64,000 nt of DNA from Paenibacillus sp. CF384 (GCF_900106745.1 NZ_FNNV01000001.1:310001-374000), one strand, 5' to 3'; positions 51,754 through 60,336 are shown, numbered from the stretch's first letter. Notes: generated by a model from the sequence alone, not told the origin. Program-made: numbers and translations.

Positions 51754-53318
51754 TCCTCATCACCTTCAAGGCGGTTTAACCCCATTCTGTTTTTCTGCAG
51801 CGATCGCACGCTCTTCGGACGTTTCATCATGTTCCACAAGGGAAGACGGATAAACACATCCTTCCAATCCCCCATGCGTATTGGTGCAATCGGTGTACTG
51901 TACGCTTCTCCAAGCGATTTCAAGTTGATTACATGTGCGACAAGCACCATAAATGCAGCGATGATGCCAATCATGCCGAACATCGATGCGATGATCATAA
52001 CCGGAAATCGGATGAATCTAATCGATGCAGCCATATCGTAATTCGGCAAAATAAACGAAGCAACGGCGGTTGACGCAACGACGACGACCATCAAATTACT
52101 TACGATCCCGGCTTGCACGGCACCTTGTCCAATAACGATACCGCCTACAATCCCAACCGTTTGACCTACGGGGGCTGGCAAACGGACTCCGGCTTCTCGA
52201 AGCATTTCAAGCATAATCTCCATAATAAGGGCTTCAATGAAAGGCGGAAATGGGACCGCTGCTCGAAACTGTCCGATGGAAAGGATCAAATCGAGTGGAA
52301 TCACCTCATGATTAAACGAAATGCAGGCAATGTAAATACCGGGCAAGAAAGCAGCGATGATGCAAGCAAAGAATCGCAGCATGCGCAAGAAGGTTGCAAT
52401 TGGCCAGCGCGTGCTGTAATCGTCGATACCTTGAAAGAAAGCGGCTATGCTGACAGGCGCAATTAATACACTTGACGAGCGATCGACAACCACACAAACG
52501 CGTCCTTGTAAAATTTGCGACGAAGCTGTATCCGGTCTTTCCGTTGTAATAAACTGCGGTAAAAGCGAGAACGGGTTATCTTCAATCAGCTCAGCCAGTT
52601 CACCGGTATTTAGAATGCAATCTACATTTAATGACGTTAATCGCCTTTCCATCTCTTGGATCAGATCAGGATGTGTAACATCCTCCAGATAGAGGATCGA
52701 CACTTTGCAAGGTACTCTGGAACCGATGAGCAGCTCTTTAATCTTCAGTTCTCTGCTGCTGATATACCGCCGGATTAAGGCAATGTTTAATCCTGCAGTC
52801 TCTATAAACCCTTGATGAGCCCCTTTAAGAGAAGCTTCGATTTGAGAATCCGTGATTGCGCGCTGCGGCCACCCCTGCGTATCAAAGGCATAGGCTTGTA
52901 GCTGACCATCCACGATAAAGACGCTTTGACCTTGCAGAATCGCATGCTCCACATGTTGCAAGGTAGTCAGCGTACAAATATCTCCAACCGTAACGGGCAG
53001 AATCCCTTTGCCGCTAGTGCCTCTGCTACTATCAGCGGACTCGAACATCAGCTGATTCAACACGTTGTTGTTAATGGAATTCTTGTCCGCCAATCCTGAT
53101 AAATAGACAAGAACGGCCTGACTCTCCGTTTGCTTATAATCGAAAGACCGAATAACAAGGTCAGGGGCTTTGCTGAAAATCGCGATGATCGAATCGACAT
53201 TTATCTTTAAGCTGCTCTGCAATTGACCGCGTTCAGGGGTGTGGTCCTCTTTCATCTGTTTGAACGACTGAATATGGCGGCGATTGAGAAATTTGAATAA
53301 TCGCATTAACAACTCCAT
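51750..53318 (-). CDS. Spore germination receptor GerA subunit (second operon)
   Basis: About 522 residues. The N-terminal soluble part contains LVYLSGLADKNSINNNVLNQ, ILQGQSVFIVDGQ and TTERPDTASSQILQGRVCVV, and the membrane part holds PVGQTVGIVGGIVIGQGAV, all GerA landmarks. It is more canonical and longer than the GerA encoded at 24215. ATG 53318 follows TTGAGGTG; the frame is open to 53369 with no RBS. First gene of a coupled gerA-gerB-gerC operon; the germinant is not deducible. Confidence 0.9.
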   Translation of the reverse strand: MELLMRLFKFLNRRHIQSFKQMKEDHTPERGQLQSSLKINVDSIIAIFSKAPDLVIRSFDYKQTESQAVLVYLSGLADKNSINNNVLNQLMFESADSSRGTSGKGILPVTVGDICTLTTLQHVEHAILQGQSVFIVDGQLQAYAFDTQGWPQRAITDSQIEASLKGAHQGFIETAGLNIALIRRYISSRELKIKELLIGSRVPCKVSILYLEDVTHPDLIQEMERRLTSLNVDCILNTGELAELIEDNPFSLLPQFITTERPDTASSQILQGRVCVVVDRSSSVLIAPVSIAAFFQGIDDYSTRWPIATFLRMLRFFACIIAAFLPGIYIACISFNHEVIPLDLILSIGQFRAAVPFPPFIEALIMEIMLEMLREAGVRLPAPVGQTVGIVGGIVIGQGAVQAGIVSNLMVVVVASTAVASFILPNYDMAASIRFIRFPVMIIASMFGMIGIIAAFMVLVAHVINLKSLGEAYSTPIAPIRMGDWKDVFIRLPLWNMMKRPKSVRSLQKNRMGLNRLEGDEE

Positions 53319-53403
53319 GGCACACCTCAACATTCGCTTCTGACTTGATCGTATTTCATATTTTGCCATAAGCTGTTAGCAAATATTCCGCAGGTTGAAC
53401 GCA

Positions 53404-53443
53404 GAAGAAGACAGGTCGCCCAATTGGACAGCCTGTCTTCTTC
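53404..53443 (-). terminator. Terminator of the threonine-aldolase-like gene
   Basis: GAAGAAGACAGG pairs with CCTGTCTTCTTC across a sixteen-base loop, 17 bases past the stop on the minus strand; U tail weak. Confidence 0.6.
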
Positions 53444-53459
53444 ATCCTTCATATCATGT

Positions 53460-54551
53460 TTATTTGTCGACAATCGCCTTCAACTTCTGCTTCAGAACTT
53501 CAAAAGCTTCACTCAGCTTCGCCTTAGGAATGTTGTCAAACCGATCGCCGAGACTAACCTCGTACGTGCTTAATGAATCATGAACGGCATTCATATGCTT
53601 CGTAAGTCCAATTCCGGTTTCCTTATAGAGTGCTAGGAAAATCGGTTCCAATCTGTCTTTCGCAATCCCAGCGTGAACATGGAACATATTCGAAACCGGT
53701 ATTTCCGGTACCGTCTTCAGTCCCTCACATTCGTTATACAGCTTCGCCAGCTCAACCGCCGATTCATAATAATGTCCCATCTTCCCTGCTCGCTGCTCGA
53801 AATAATAATCGCTGCTCACAATATAGGGATAGAGGCTGATCAGATCGCCGCCATGGCGTCTCTTCCATATCTTCGATTGTTCAGTAAAGGGCTCACTGCC
53901 GGCTAAGATGGCTCCGGCAATACCGCCGATGCCTTTGTAGAACGATACATATACACTGTCGAATAACGCGCAGATTTCTTCTGCCGACTTCTCGTAATAC
54001 GGTAAAACCTCGAATAACCGAGCGCCATCCAAATGCAGTTTGATCCCGCGTTCACGACAATGTGCCGCGATTGCTTCCAGCTCTGCAAAGGAAGGCAGCT
54101 GACCGCCGATCTCGCGCTGCGGCAATTCGATAAGCAAACAAGAAATGTCTTCGTTCATGCTCACTACGTCTTCCAACGTAATCAGCCGATCCTTATCGGC
54201 AAGCAGAATCGGCTCCAGATGATGCAGCTCCTTAAGCCCGTCCTTCTCGTGAATTTCCAGATGGCACAGCGGATGGTACGCAACCTTCTTGTTGGACAGC
54301 TCATCGCTCCAGATGCGAAGCGCAATCTGTTGAGCCATCGTACCGCTTGGAAAGAATACAGCGGATTCCTTGCCTAGAAAGCCGGCCATCTTGCGTTGAA
54401 AGTCCTCGATCAGTTTCCCGTTTCCGTAAATGTCGCTATCCACGCTGCCGTCCATATCGCGAAATGCATCCAATAATATCTGCACCGTATACTTGCTGTG
54501 CCCGGTAACCGGGTAGTTCGTTTGGTTAAAAGCCTCCAGTAGTGCTGTCAT
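53460..54551 (-). CDS. Low-specificity threonine aldolase / beta-eliminating lyase family PLP enzyme
   Basis: A 363-residue fold-type I PLP enzyme. SDIYGNGKLIEDFQRKMAGF and FFPSGTMAQQIALRIW form the start, LHLDGARLFEV carries the PLP Asp and Arg, and SFYKGIGGIAGA the Schiff-base Lys (commonly SKGLG in the family). Threonine aldolase activity (threonine to glycine and acetaldehyde) is typical, but the atypical Lys context leaves the exact beta-hydroxy or sulfur amino acid open. RBS GAAGGAGATGG; monocistronic. Confidence 0.82.
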   Translation of the reverse strand: MTALLEAFNQTNYPVTGHSKYTVQILLDAFRDMDGSVDSDIYGNGKLIEDFQRKMAGFLGKESAVFFPSGTMAQQIALRIWSDELSNKKVAYHPLCHLEIHEKDGLKELHHLEPILLADKDRLITLEDVVSMNEDISCLLIELPQREIGGQLPSFAELEAIAAHCRERGIKLHLDGARLFEVLPYYEKSAEEICALFDSVYVSFYKGIGGIAGAILAGSEPFTEQSKIWKRRHGGDLISLYPYIVSSDYYFEQRAGKMGHYYESAVELAKLYNECEGLKTVPEIPVSNMFHVHAGIAKDRLEPIFLALYKETGIGLTKHMNAVHDSLSTYEVSLGDRFDNIPKAKLSEAFEVLKQKLKAIVDK

Positions 54552-54729
54552 ACGGATCGTCCATCTCCTTCAAGTGCTGTCGCCATATTGTACTTGTTTA
54601 GGCAGTATCTCTTCAAGCTTTCCGAACATTGCTCGCCCCAAAAATGAGCGTTGTCCCAGTACGCATGTCGTCCATGCTTCATATGATAACGTATGCAAGA
54701 GCTCTTCTTTCTTAGGGGAGGTGATTCTT

Positions 54730-55017
54730 ATGACATTTGCACTCACAGATTGGATGCTCTACTCGATGTGGGCAGTACTTGGATTCATGGGTCTGAACTT
54801 CTTAATGGATATGTTCAAAATGATGAAGTCAGGCACTTTTTCGACCGATTTTGTACTAGGGTATCTTAAAGACATGGTGTACTTTGTATTGCCATTATTC
54901 ATGTTTGCGAACATGCAGTCTCTCGATCACTGGGGCTGGATGATGTTGACCGCTTACTACGTCGGCGCATTCGGAGTTGTATTCAAGTATCTGATGGACC
55001 TCAAAGGCAAAATGTAA
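54730..55017 (+). CDS. Small membrane protein, function unknown
   Basis: A 95-residue protein with three hydrophobic segments (MLYSMWAVLGFMGLNFLMDM, DMVYFVLPLFMFANM, MMLTAYYVGAFGVVFKYLMD). ATG 54730 has a near-perfect GGGGAGGTG seven bases upstream. The frame opens at 54574 but the earlier part has no coding character. No family is recognised. Its own terminator follows at 55052. Met and Phe content is high. Confidence 0.75.
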   Translation: MTFALTDWMLYSMWAVLGFMGLNFLMDMFKMMKSGTFSTDFVLGYLKDMVYFVLPLFMFANMQSLDHWGWMMLTAYYVGAFGVVFKYLMDLKGKM

Positions 55018-55051
55018 TCGCTACAGCGTAGCTCCATTGCCCGCATTACTT

Positions 55052-55087
55052 GCAGGCTGCCGGCACCAACGGCAGCCTGTTTCATTT
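55052..55087 (+). terminator. Terminator after small membrane protein
   Basis: CAGGCTGCCG-GCACCAA-CGGCAGCCTG then TTTCATTT. Confidence 0.8.
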
Positions 55088-55161
55088 GCAAAAACAGGCT
55101 TGTCACTTTCATTTAAATATGTTAAATAAGTAAAGGACGATATTGCTTAGGAGAGATTCAG

Positions 55162-55788
55162 ATGGCACAGCTCTATTATAAATACGGCACGATGAATAGT
55201 GGGAAATCATTCGAAATCATTAAAGTTGCCCACAATTACGAGGAGCAAGGCAAGCAGGTCCTCATCTATTCCCCTTCCTTCAGTGCAAGAGACGGCGCAG
55301 AACTGGTCGGCTCACGAGTCGGCTTCGAGCGTGCTGCCATTCCGGTCGACGAGCATACGAACTTGTATGAGAGCGTCAAATCGCATCTATCACCACCATC
55401 CGGTCCTAACAAAATTTATTGCGTACTCATCGATGAAGCTCAGTTTCTGAAGAAACACCACATCTTAGAACTCACGCAAGTAGTTGACGAGTTGAACATC
55501 CCGGTTATGGCATTCGGGCTGAAGAACGACTTCCAGAATCAACTGTTTGAAGGCAGCTACAACCTGCTGGTGCAAGCGGATAAGATTGAAGAGATCAAGA
55601 CCATCTGCTGGTTCTGCGATCGCAAAGCAACGATGGTGATCCGCTTCCGTGACGGTCAGCCCGTTAATGCCGGCGCACAAATCCAAATTGGCGGCAATGA
55701 AGATTACAAGCCGGTTTGCAGACGCTGTTATAATCAAGCTTTCCGCGGGGTTGAACCGGAGAACGAGATCGAGTCCGAAACCGAATAA
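55162..55788 (+). CDS. tdk: Thymidine kinase
   Basis: A 208-residue type II thymidine kinase. P-loop GTMNSGKS (residues 9-16), Walker B-like VLIDEAQFL, the lasso region [14 protein letters not shown] and a zinc ribbon CWFC...CRRC near residues 150-190. It phosphorylates thymidine for salvage. The C-terminal tail is acidic ([12 protein letters not shown]). RBS GGAGAGA; monocistronic between two terminators. Confidence 0.9.
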   Translation: MAQLYYKYGTMNSGKSFEIIKVAHNYEEQGKQVLIYSPSFSARDGAELVGSRVGFERAAIPVDEHTNLYESVKSHLSPPSGPNKIYCVLIDEAQFLKKHHILELTQVVDELNIPVMAFGLKNDFQNQLFEGSYNLLVQADKIEEIKTICWFCDRKATMVIRFRDGQPVNAGAQIQIGGNEDYKPVCRRCYNQAFRGVEPENEIESETE

Positions 55789-55796
55789 GAAGACCC

Positions 55797-55826
55797 GGAG
55801 AGGCGATATTAGCCTCTCTTTTGTTA
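55797..55826 (+). terminator. Terminator of tdk
   Basis: GAGAGGC-GATATTA-GCCTCTC then TTTTGTTATTTT. Confidence 0.85.
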
Positions 55827-55907
55827 TTTTCAGTCCCTTTTTGACAACATGTGTACGGAAAAGTAAAGTGGTAAAAGTAGGTTATTAATAAAATCAAGGA
55901 GGCTGCC

Positions 55908-57371
55908 ATGAGCGCTGCACGTAAGGAATCACCCGTTATTCCGTTTACCTCGATGCGACAACTTGTAGGGCCGCTGCTCGCCATCATTGTCGGCATCTTC
56001 ATGGTTATCCTTGACAGTACCGCTGTCAATGTAGCCATCCCTGTTCTAGTGAAAGACTTTGACAGTACGCTTAGCATCGTGCAGTGGACCGTAACCGGTT
56101 ATGCGCTGGCTCAAGCAGCCGTCATTCCGTTAGCCGGTTGGATGACAGATCGGTTCGGCTCGAAACAAATCTTCATCATTTCACTCATCTTGTTCACAGT
56201 CGGTTCGGTGCTCTGCGCACTCGCGACGACGGCAGAGCAGCTTATTATGTACCGCGTACTGCAAGGACTCGGCGGCGGTATGGTGCTTCCAATCGCATTC
56301 GCGATGACTTACCAGCTCAGTCCGCCTGAGAAAGCCGGCTCTATTATGGGACTTATGGGTATGCCTATTCTGCTGGCACCCGCACTCGGCCCCATCGTTT
56401 CCGGATATCTGGTCGACTATGTCGCCTGGGAATGGATCTTCTTCATCAACGTCCCGATCGGCATCCTAGGCGTCATCCTGTGCATAACCTTACTGCCGAA
56501 GCTGCCCAAGAAAGCTTTCACCTCTCTTGATATGCTTGGGATAATTCTCGGTCCGCTTGCATTCGCAGGCTTGTCCTATGGACTTAGCGAAGGATCTACC
56601 AGCTGGTCGTCAGATAAGACGATTATCGGTCTGGTCGTTGGTTCCGTATCGCTCCTCCTCTTTATCATCGTTGAATTGAAACGCAAGAAAGAACCGCTTC
56701 TGGAGCTGCGTGTATTCCGCTCGCCCTTGTTTACACGCGGAATTATCGTTCAATGGGTCTTACAGTTCGTCATGTTCGGGATCATCTTCACCGTACCTTA
56801 TTTCATGCAAGAGCTGATGGGCATGAGTGCCTTCCATGCCGGCATGTGGACATTGCCTCAAGCCATTGCCGCAGGGCTGTTTATGCCGATCGGAGGCCGC
56901 TTATATGACAAAATCGGCGCTCGCCCGCTGGTAGTCACCGGCTTGACGATTGTTGCGGTCGGCGCATTCCTCATCTCGCGGATCGATCCGTCTGACAGTG
57001 CAGTCATGTTCCTTCTTCCCCGCGCCATGCTCGGAATGGGAATGGGCTTGTCTTTCCTGGCACTGAATACGCATCTCATTCAATCAGCGCCTAGTAATTT
57101 GGTCAGCAGGGTTACATCCCTGACAAGCGCAGCACAGCAAGTCGTTACCTCGTTTGCGGTTGCAGGATTAACGACATTAATCGTCAGCCGTACAACGCAT
57201 CACGCTGCGGAAGGCGAGAAACCAATGCCCGATGCGATGGCACACGGGTTCCATGATACTTACCTAGTCCTTGCCGGGCTGGCTATCTTCGGTCTGCTGC
57301 TCGCTGTCACCTTGAAGCGTCCTCAACCAAATGGTGCTCAAGCTCCCGCACATGCCGTAGATATGGGCTAA
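55908..57371 (+). CDS. DHA2-family MFS drug transporter (14 TM, EmrB/QacA type)
   Basis: A 487-residue exporter with about fourteen membrane segments. Landmarks are LDSTAVNVAIPVLVKDF (motif D1), the motif A region GWMTDRFGSKQIF, YRVLQGLGGGMVLPIA, and the motif C antiporter stretch GMPILLAPALGPIVSGYL with WEWIFFINVPIGI. It should exchange protons for lipophilic drugs or metabolites. RBS AAGGAGGC. No regulator is adjacent; a small gene follows at 57437 after 65 bases. Confidence 0.9.
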   Translation: MSAARKESPVIPFTSMRQLVGPLLAIIVGIFMVILDSTAVNVAIPVLVKDFDSTLSIVQWTVTGYALAQAAVIPLAGWMTDRFGSKQIFIISLILFTVGSVLCALATTAEQLIMYRVLQGLGGGMVLPIAFAMTYQLSPPEKAGSIMGLMGMPILLAPALGPIVSGYLVDYVAWEWIFFINVPIGILGVILCITLLPKLPKKAFTSLDMLGIILGPLAFAGLSYGLSEGSTSWSSDKTIIGLVVGSVSLLLFIIVELKRKKEPLLELRVFRSPLFTRGIIVQWVLQFVMFGIIFTVPYFMQELMGMSAFHAGMWTLPQAIAAGLFMPIGGRLYDKIGARPLVVTGLTIVAVGAFLISRIDPSDSAVMFLLPRAMLGMGMGLSFLALNTHLIQSAPSNLVSRVTSLTSAAQQVVTSFAVAGLTTLIVSRTTHHAAEGEKPMPDAMAHGFHDTYLVLAGLAIFGLLLAVTLKRPQPNGAQAPAHAVDMG

Positions 57372-57436
57372 TCATCGCCGGTGCATGATTTCAGCTCCCT
57401 CCGCTCATCTTATGGATGACGGAGGTGAGCATTACC

Positions 57437-57559
57437 ATGACAGGTCGAAACAGCAAACCGAAGAAGAAAGGTCCGGCATCCCATCCGGGACGCCTGGATC
57501 AATACGGAGAGAAGCTCTCGGAAGAGAGCGACAACAAGTCTCAAGGTAACAGCTGCTGA
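57437..57559 (+). CDS. Small hydrophilic 40-residue protein, unknown
   Basis: ATG 57437 preceded by GGAGGTGAGC (an excellent RBS, spacing nine) opens 40 codons rich in Lys, Ser, Gly and Pro (start MTGRNSKPKKKGPASHPGRL), ending at TGA 57557-57559. It is followed by two hairpins, the second a clear intrinsic terminator. Composition recalls minor small spore proteins, but no family is recognised. Coding status rests on the RBS and the terminator. Confidence 0.6.
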   Translation: MTGRNSKPKKKGPASHPGRLDQYGEKLSEESDNKSQGNSC

Positions 57560-57576
57560 GTCATTGAATAAGAGAA

Positions 57577-57616
57577 GGCTGTCTCAACCGTGCAACTTCG
57601 CACGTCTGAGACAGCC
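57577..57616 (+). terminator. First hairpin after the small gene
   Basis: GGCTGTCTCA pairs with TGAGACAGCC, with an inner GTGC/GCAC pairing; no T tail. Confidence 0.5.
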
Positions 57617-57626
57617 ATAGAATGTA

Positions 57627-57670
57627 GAGAAACCTGCCGATTTATCAAATCAGCAGGTTTCTCTTTTTTT
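57627..57670 (+). terminator. Intrinsic terminator downstream of small gene
   Basis: GAGAAACCTGC pairs with GCAGGTTTCTC across a fifteen-base loop, followed by a T7 run. Confidence 0.88.
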
Positions 57671-57725
57671 AAGAGCATATCTTTTACTTTCAGAGCCTCA
57701 TCAAAAGCGTGCACGATTCCGATTA

Positions 57726-58463
57726 TCAAGCAATGGTCATGACAGATTCACCGGTAATGGTAGTGCCGATCGACTCACCATCACATATGGCCGCCATCGA
57801 GCCCGGCTCATCGAAATTAAACACATGAATGGGAAGCTTATAATCGCGCGCGAGCAGGAACGCGGACTGATCCATGACCCGCAGGTCATGCTTTATGACA
57901 TCGTTATAGTGCAGGGATTGGTACTTCCTCGCATCCCTGTTCTTCTTGGGGTCTGCTTCATATACGCCGTCTACCCCTTGCTTCGCCACAAACAGCGCAT
58001 CACAATTGACTTCGATCGCCCGCTGGACCGAAGGATAGTCGGTCGTCACATAGGGCTGGCCATTACCGCCTGCGAAGATCACGATATACCCTTTCTCCAG
58101 ATGATGAATGGCTCGCAGCCGAATATAGGGCTCCGCCACAGAAGTGAGCGGAATGGCTGTCATGACACGCACTTCGTTGCTGCATTTGGCCTTCAACACG
58201 CCTCTTAACATCAAACTGTTCACTACCGTTGCAAGCGTGCCGATGTTATCGGCTTCCGCTCGCTCAATTCCCCAGCTCTCCGCCATATTCCCTCTAAAGA
58301 TATTGCCTCCGCCAATAACCAAGGATACCTCTACGCCTTTGCTCACCACCGACAAAATCTCGCCTGCGATATGCTCCAGTCTGTCCGGATCAAACCCAAA
58401 TTCGCTGTTTCCCGCAACGGCTCCACCGCTTAACTTGATCAGTACCCTCTTGTATGTGCTCAT
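57726..58463 (-). CDS. pyrH: UMP kinase (PyrH-like), stand-alone paralogue
   Basis: A 245-residue amino-acid-kinase-fold protein: RVLIKLSGGAVAG at the start, VSLVIGGGNIFRG, ADNIGTLATVVNSLML, FAGGNGQPYVTTDYPSVQRA and KQGVDGVYEADPKKN, all PyrH landmarks; it phosphorylates UMP to UDP. Housekeeping pyrH sits in an rpsB-tsf-pyrH-frr cluster; none of those genes is here, so this looks like a second copy (inference). ATG 58463 follows AAGGAGG; the frame is open to 58493 without need. Directly upstream lie a terminator hairpin and a 26-codon leader peptide, which imply attenuation control. Confidence 0.87.
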   Translation of the reverse strand: MSTYKRVLIKLSGGAVAGNSEFGFDPDRLEHIAGEILSVVSKGVEVSLVIGGGNIFRGNMAESWGIERAEADNIGTLATVVNSLMLRGVLKAKCSNEVRVMTAIPLTSVAEPYIRLRAIHHLEKGYIVIFAGGNGQPYVTTDYPSVQRAIEVNCDALFVAKQGVDGVYEADPKKNRDARKYQSLHYNDVIKHDLRVMDQSAFLLARDYKLPIHVFNFDEPGSMAAICDGESIGTTITGESVMTIA

Positions 58464-58482
58464 TACAATCCTCCTTGGACAA

Positions 58483-58515
58483 AAATAAAACACTAAAGCA
58501 AATGCCTTAGTGTTT
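58483..58515 (-). terminator. Attenuator hairpin in the pyrH-paralogue leader
   Basis: On the minus strand AAACACTAAGGC-ATTT-GCTTTAGTGTTT (twelve pairs, one G-T) then TATTTTTG. It ends 20 bases before the pyrH ATG, so it must be bypassed for expression. The stop codon of the leader peptide lies in its 5' arm. Confidence 0.8.
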
Positions 58516-58587
58516 ACGGATCACATATGAAATTGGAATGGCTATTGAAGCATCACGTTCACCTAGACCTAGCTGTCTGATTAGCAT
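58507..58587 (-). CDS. 26-residue leader peptide upstream of pyrH paralogue
   Basis: ATG 58587 follows GGAGGCGAAG (spacing nine) and encodes a peptide beginning MLIRQLGLGERDASIAIPIS and ending VIRKH before TAA 58509-58507. The stop falls in the ascending arm of the attenuator. A ribosome at or near the stop would block the hairpin and allow read-through into pyrH. The peptide has no run of a single amino acid; two Leu-Gly pairs and Ile-rich tail are the only notable composition. Confidence 0.7.
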   Translation of the reverse strand: MLIRQLGLGERDASIAIPISYVIRKH

Positions 58588-58619
58588 TAAGCTTCGCCTC
58601 CATTCGTGTTCTAAACTTG

Positions 58620-58649
58620 ATTATATAGGATAACAACTTGATTAAACAA
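58620..58649 (-). promoter_or_regulatory. Promoter of the leader peptide-pyrH transcript
   Basis: On the minus strand TTGTTT (58649-58644), 18 bases, TATAAT (58625-58620), about 25 bases before the leader RBS. Confidence 0.65.
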
Positions 58650-58834
58650 TAAACATTTATGCTCATGTCCGTCTAGAATAACCGACTTTCGAACTGTATC
58701 CTTCTGTTCATATTTCAAGAAATTGACACCTATGGATGTGGTTCTCGTATGAACTGAAATAGTGTACGATTGTAAAGGGCTTCGCGGGTTAACAGTGCCC
58801 TGCGCAGCCTGAATTCAGAAGGAGGATGCCCTGC

Positions 58835-59860
58835 ATGCCACTGTTTCTGCACACGCTGTCCTTAAAGCTGCTGCGGCTTAAGAACTCAGCTGTCGCCTTT
58901 CTTTTCATTGCCTTCCTGCTAATCCTCTCCACGTTAGCCTACTGGCTGGAACCGGACACATTCGAATCGTGGTTCAATGCGCTTTACTGGGTCATGACCA
59001 CGATGGCAACCGTCGGATACGGTGATTATTTCGCCCACACATTCGCAGGCAAGGTGCTTACGCTCTTTATTTATGTGTTTGGCATCGGCTTATTGAGTTT
59101 GATTATCGGCAAAATCATTGATTCGGTCTCACAGTATCATCGACAAAGGAGAGCTGGTAAGTTGAACTATTCTGGGAAACAACATGTCATCTTTATTAAT
59201 TGGAGCAAGAAAGCCAGATATGCAGTGGAAGAGCTGCTATCCATCTCTCCTGCTACTCATATCGTGATTATTGATGCCATCGATCAACATCCCTACGAGC
59301 ATCACAATGTTCACTTTGTGAGCGGCGATCCCAGCTCCAGCGACATCTTGGAGAAAGCCGGCCTTGCCAGCGCGAAAGCAGCCATCATCTTCGCCGATTA
59401 TCGCATCGATGAATCATCGCTGGTCGACGGCAAATCGCTGTTGATCGCCTCCAGCATCGAAAGCATTGCCCCGCAGGTTCATACGACCGTAGAAATTATG
59501 CTCGAGAAGCATATCCACAATTTCAAACATGTCAAAGTGAATGAATTTGTACTCTCTCACGATGCCGTTGCAAGGCTCGCGGTTCGATCGGCACTGAACG
59601 ATGGCAGCGTAGAAATCTTCACCCAGCTGCTGAGTCGACAGCACGGCTCAGATGTCTTCCAAGTTACCGTCTCGCCGGATTGGAAGACCTATGAGGATGC
59701 CTTCCTCTCCCTCTTGAAACAAGGCGCGACATTGATCTCAGATCGCGGAGACATGTCCATCAACACGAAGCTGAACGCTCCCATTCCAGCCGACGCCAAG
59801 CTCTTCGTCGTCTGTGATGTCGAAGTCTATCAGACTATTACCAAAGGAGTGCGCGCTTAA
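58835..59860 (+). CDS. Two-TM potassium channel with cytoplasmic TrkA-N (RCK) domain
   Basis: About 341 residues. A first membrane segment (VAFLFIAFLLILSTLAYWLE), the pore helix and selectivity filter TMATVGYGDYFAH, and a second segment (VLTLFIYVFGIGLLSLIIG) make a KcsA/MthK-type pore. Residues about 115-330 form an RCK/TrkA-N module (HVIFINWSKKARYAVEELL, GDPSSSDILEKAGLASAKAA). It resembles Bacillus YugO. ATG 58835 is nine bases after GGAGG; ATG 58826 abuts it. The stop overlaps the next gene (TAATG), starting a five-gene coupled operon. Confidence 0.88.
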   Translation: MPLFLHTLSLKLLRLKNSAVAFLFIAFLLILSTLAYWLEPDTFESWFNALYWVMTTMATVGYGDYFAHTFAGKVLTLFIYVFGIGLLSLIIGKIIDSVSQYHRQRRAGKLNYSGKQHVIFINWSKKARYAVEELLSISPATHIVIIDAIDQHPYEHHNVHFVSGDPSSSDILEKAGLASAKAAIIFADYRIDESSLVDGKSLLIASSIESIAPQVHTTVEIMLEKHIHNFKHVKVNEFVLSHDAVARLAVRSALNDGSVEIFTQLLSRQHGSDVFQVTVSPDWKTYEDAFLSLLKQGATLISDRGDMSINTKLNAPIPADAKLFVVCDVEVYQTITKGVRA

Positions 59861-60336
59861 TGCATACGATAAGTTATCAAGATTGGGATGAGTCCTCGCA
59901 GCGAGTAGTACGAACGCTCAAACAATATTCGGTTGATACGGATGAGCTGTTCGTCCGTAAGCTGGTTAATGCAACGGTTATCCAGAACAGGCTGCTCCAC
60001 CACAGCTCGCATGAGTCCGAAGATACCGGCGTCCATCATATCTATGCGGCTTCTTTTCAGCCCAGCGATCTTGATTTCTATGGGGCTGATATCAAGCCGG
60101 CGCTGCTTGAGCGTTGTGATCGATCGGTGTTTCTGGAAACCGAGTTCCTCTATTGGAACGGACGGACGTTCGAATTAGGCGAGGGTTTGTTTCCTACGCA
60201 TGGGTCGCAAGACATCGCCAGATTGCTCCTCGATCATTATTTGGTGAAGCAGACCCGCACCTTCGAGTCCTTATATTCCGTGCTCGATGATGATCGCAAC
60301 AAAGTTGTATTGTTCATGAAGGAGGTTCACGTTTAA
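59860..60336 (+). CDS. Conserved-looking protein of unknown function in K+ channel/ATP-grasp operon
   Basis: A 158-residue soluble protein with no signal peptide and no motif I recognise. It is acidic, with a helical start (DWDESSQRVVRTLKQYSVDT) and a beta-rich second half (CDRSVFLETEFLYWNGRTFE, NKVVLFMKEVHV). Start overlaps the channel stop by one base and its stop abuts the lipoprotein start, so it is part of the coupled operon. By position it might correspond to one of the small DUF proteins found in YjfI-YjfK-type clusters, but I could not match it. Confidence 0.75.
   Translation: MHTISYQDWDESSQRVVRTLKQYSVDTDELFVRKLVNATVIQNRLLHHSSHESEDTGVHHIYAASFQPSDLDFYGADIKPALLERCDRSVFLETEFLYWNGRTFELGEGLFPTHGSQDIARLLLDHYLVKQTRTFESLYSVLDDDRNKVVLFMKEVHV

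Noticed and set aside
58741-58825. Promoter for the K+ channel operon
   Set aside because: TTGACA at 58723 has only a poor -10 at 19-base spacing; I could not fix a convincing promoter, so none is listed.
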